In this document: piece after piece, positions 5,137 through 6,581 of the stretch
Layout: each line of letters starts with the position of its first letter
Numbering within the stretch: position 1 is the first letter of the stretch
Source: Desulfobacula sp.
Lineage (GTDB): Bacteria; Desulfobacterota; Desulfobacteria; Desulfobacterales; Desulfobacteraceae
NCBI GenBank assembly: GCA_027858355.1
Contig: JAQICW010000432.1
Span: 1 to 6,581, forward strand
Direction: 5' to 3'
DNA: 6,581 nucleotides
Notes under the pieces: model-generated
Databases searched by the model: none
Seen by the model: the letters and a program-made list of their open reading frames with translations, nothing else
Told to the model about the DNA's origin: nothing
Program-made: the position numbers and the translations under genes

Positions 5137-6432
5137 TCAGTCACTTAAAAGCCATTTCCAGATAGGGATAACACTAATGTTATTTTCCAATTGGCTTTCA
5201 TCATCCCAGGTGACGATTGTGCCGGAATGAATTGAAAATTCTTCCATGGCGCTTTGCAATCCTCGGTATTCCCGATCAAATGTTTTTTTATCTGTCATTT
5301 GCCAGCAGACTTGTATCAGTTTAACATCATTTGTTAAGGAATGCCGGGCAAAGAAATCGGTTTCAAATCCTTGTTTCGTATTAACATATTCTATTTGGTA
5401 ATTATTTCGACGTAAATGCATAAACACCATATTTTCGAGGAGCGGGCCGTAATCTGAACTATTTTGAAATGTCATGGCATTTAAAAGGCCGGTGTCAATT
5501 GCATAGATTTTTGAAGGATTGATCATTCTTGCTTTTTCAAATCGGCTGTGAATGTGTATCCGGTAAAATACAAATGCATCTGTCAGATGGTCCATATAGG
5601 CGTAAAGGTTGTTTTTTGTGCATTTGACGGACATGCTTTTCAAGGTATTATAAAATTTATTTATACTGAATTTCCTGCCGGCTGAATGCATCAGCGTTCT
5701 CACCAGATGTTTTATTGCTGTAATATTATTCACCCTGTGCCGCTCGATAACATCTTTGAGAAGAACTGTATCTATATATCCTTGCAGTATTTCAATTTTT
5801 ATATTGGGGTCAATGTTTTGAATCTCAGGGAATCCACCGTTTTCTAAATATTTTGTTACAGCATTTCTTAATATTGCGGTTGTTTTTGAACCGAATGTTA
5901 TCGGTTTCTCAGCAAACAGATCATGATATTTTAAAAACTCCTGGAAACTGAATGGAAATATTTCTGTTGTTAAAGAACGGCCTCTAAGGCTTGTAGCAAT
6001 TTCTGTACTCAACAATTTTGAAGAGGAACCGGTAATAAAAATTTGAATGTTTTCTGAATCCAGCAACCTACGAACAAATATTTCCCATTGATTTATGCGT
6101 TGCAGCTCATCAAAGAAAAAATAACAGGTTGTGTTTTTGTTTTCATGATACTTCACATAATAAACATCAAGAATGTCCTGAAAATTATTCACCGTGAATT
6201 CAAGCAATCGTTCATCCTCCAAATTTAATTACAGGATTTTATTTCTATGAATATTTTTTTGAAGCTATTGATTAATTTTTTGGAAACAAAACCAGGTTTT
6301 ACCTGAACGACGCATGCCTATGACAACATCAGCTTTTCCTTTTATTTCGGAAAAAATATTTGTTCTGGGAACGGGTGTTGGCAAATTTCGTTCCTGGAAG
6401 TCATCAATAAGTTGTGAGATGATGGTTTTCAT
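5137..6432 (-). pseudogene. AAA ATPase with DUF4143 C-terminus, interrupted by two nonsense codons
   Basis: Read in one frame from ATG 6432 to TGA 5137 this is 431 codons, with TAG at codon 56 (6267-6265) and TAA at codon 68 (6231-6229). No frameshift is needed. Upstream of the stops lies the Walker A motif GMRRSGKT (39-46). Downstream are NLEDERL (70-76), Walker B FFFDELQ (Asp108, Glu109), FITGSSSKLL (132-141) and SLRGRS (148-153). The C-terminal part has YAIDTGLL and FETDFFAR, as in DUF4143 proteins with a nuclease-like fold. An ORF call would start at the TTG at 6222 (361 aa) and miss Walker A; that product could not bind ATP normally. Family function is poorly known; such ATPases are common in accessory DNA. 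The TAA replaces the Tyr or similar residue expected before L-N-L-E-D-E-R-L. Most likely a recently inactivated gene; sequencing error is the alternative. Confidence 0.85.
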
Positions 6433-6440
6433 ATTTATAT

Positions 6441-6465
6441 ATTTATCTCGAATTTAGAGATAAAT
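6441..6465. promoter_or_regulatory. 9-bp palindrome upstream of the ATPase pseudogene
   Basis: ATTTATCTC (6441-6449) and GAGATAAAT (6457-6465) are perfect inverted repeats around a 7-bp spacer. The palindrome ends 8 bp before the ATPase ATG (6432), just where a repressor would act. A weak minus-strand promoter fits around it: TTGATT at 6468-6463, 17 bp, TAAATA at 6445-6440. No G/C-rich stem or T-run makes it a terminator for the upstream remnant. Operator role is inferred from position and symmetry only. Confidence 0.45.
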
Positions 6466-6487
6466 CAAACAAATTTTATCTTTTTAT

Positions 6488-6556
6488 TCATCCCGAATAT
6501 TTAATAAACCATTCATATGTATCTTGAATTCCATCTTCCAGAGAGATTTTCGGTGG
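6488..6556 (-). pseudogene. fcl: 3' remnant of a GDP-L-fucose synthase-like epimerase gene
   Basis: On the minus strand 21 codons before the TGA at 6490-6488 read PKISLEDGIQDTYEWFIKY plus two residues. This resembles the C-terminal end of GDP-L-fucose synthases (the E. coli protein ends ..EISLEAGLASTYQWFLE.., from memory); other extended-SDR sugar epimerases are possible. Reading further upstream, similarity stops at the CCG of 6553-6551, the next codons come from a CAATGG repeat, and an in-frame TGA occurs at 6574-6572. So the reading frame is not intact as shown. Either an insertion or deletion fused a repeat to the gene end, or a frameshift lies at the window edge. The codons up to the junction look undisturbed, which suggests a fairly recent event. 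It supports a former nucleotide-sugar gene cluster with ugd. Confidence 0.6.
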
Positions 6557-6581
6557 GCAATGGGGCAATGGTCAATGGGGC
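6555..6581. repeat. Short tandem CAATGG(GG) repeat reaching the window edge
   Basis: CAATGG occurs at 6558-6563, 6566-6571 and 6573-6578, so the period is 8 then 7 bp; with the flanking G-runs it reads GGGCAATGGGGCAATGG and continues. It abuts the truncated epimerase remnant and may continue outside the window. Heptamer-type tandem repeats of this kind are known in some bacterial genomes; whether this is one, or the end of an inserted element related to the ATGGGG family, cannot be decided from 27 bp. Confidence 0.55.

Noticed and set aside
6265..6267. In-frame TAG as a pyrrolysine codon in the ATPase gene
   Set aside because: A TAA follows 12 codons later in the same frame, and DUF4143 ATPases are not known pyrrolysine proteins; nonsense mutation is simpler.

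Overview
Every gene I can support lies on the minus strand, so the text reads from high to low coordinates. The base composition is moderate to low in GC. Short palindromic repeats built on GGGGTCTGA.. and GGGGTCAAAA occur, as do several toxin-antitoxin-like modules beside a polysaccharide-precursor gene. Together these suggest an accessory part of a Gram-negative anaerobe chromosome. The style resembles marine sulfate reducers of the Desulfobacterota (Desulfobacula/Desulfobacter type), but that is recollection of genome style, not proof.

Layout. At the right edge (6488-6553) are the last 21 codons of a GDP-L-fucose-synthase-like gene. It is cut off by a short tandem CAATGG(GG) repeat and an in-frame stop. 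Next is an AAA ATPase of the DUF4143 type (6432-5137) that keeps its Walker A and Walker B motifs but carries two in-frame nonsense codons between them, so it is a pseudogene as written. Then comes an intact UDP-glucose 6-dehydrogenase (ugd, 5071-3719). Its 3' end overlaps a beta-CASP metallo-beta-lactamase-fold protein with a complete RNA-nuclease active-site set.

Below position 2400 the DNA becomes much more AT-rich and holds small mobile-type modules. These are mntA-hepT (nucleotidyltransferase antitoxin and HEPN ribonuclease toxin, overlapping by 17 bp), vapB-vapC (AbrB-type antitoxin and PIN ribonuclease toxin, overlapping by 1 bp), and a lone 76-residue acidic protein. vapBC has a textbook sigma70-like promoter whose -10 lies in a perfect 7-7-7 palindrome, the likely autorepression operator. 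The 76-residue gene has its own promoter-like site and a leader of about 135 nt with helically phased TTTGA repeats and a 20-codon mini-ORF.

Two 103-bp direct repeats, at 129-231 and 1493-1595, align without a net gap over their whole length and flank the vapBC plus 76-residue-gene block exactly. The left copy has a strong hairpin; the right copy has lost the left arm of it. Left of copy A is a run of GTTTTATGGG(G) units. I see no transposase in the window. Working model: a carbohydrate-precursor locus (fcl remnant, ugd) whose edge collects toxin-antitoxin cassettes and non-autonomous repeats and is losing genes. All promoter calls come from consensus matching by eye.
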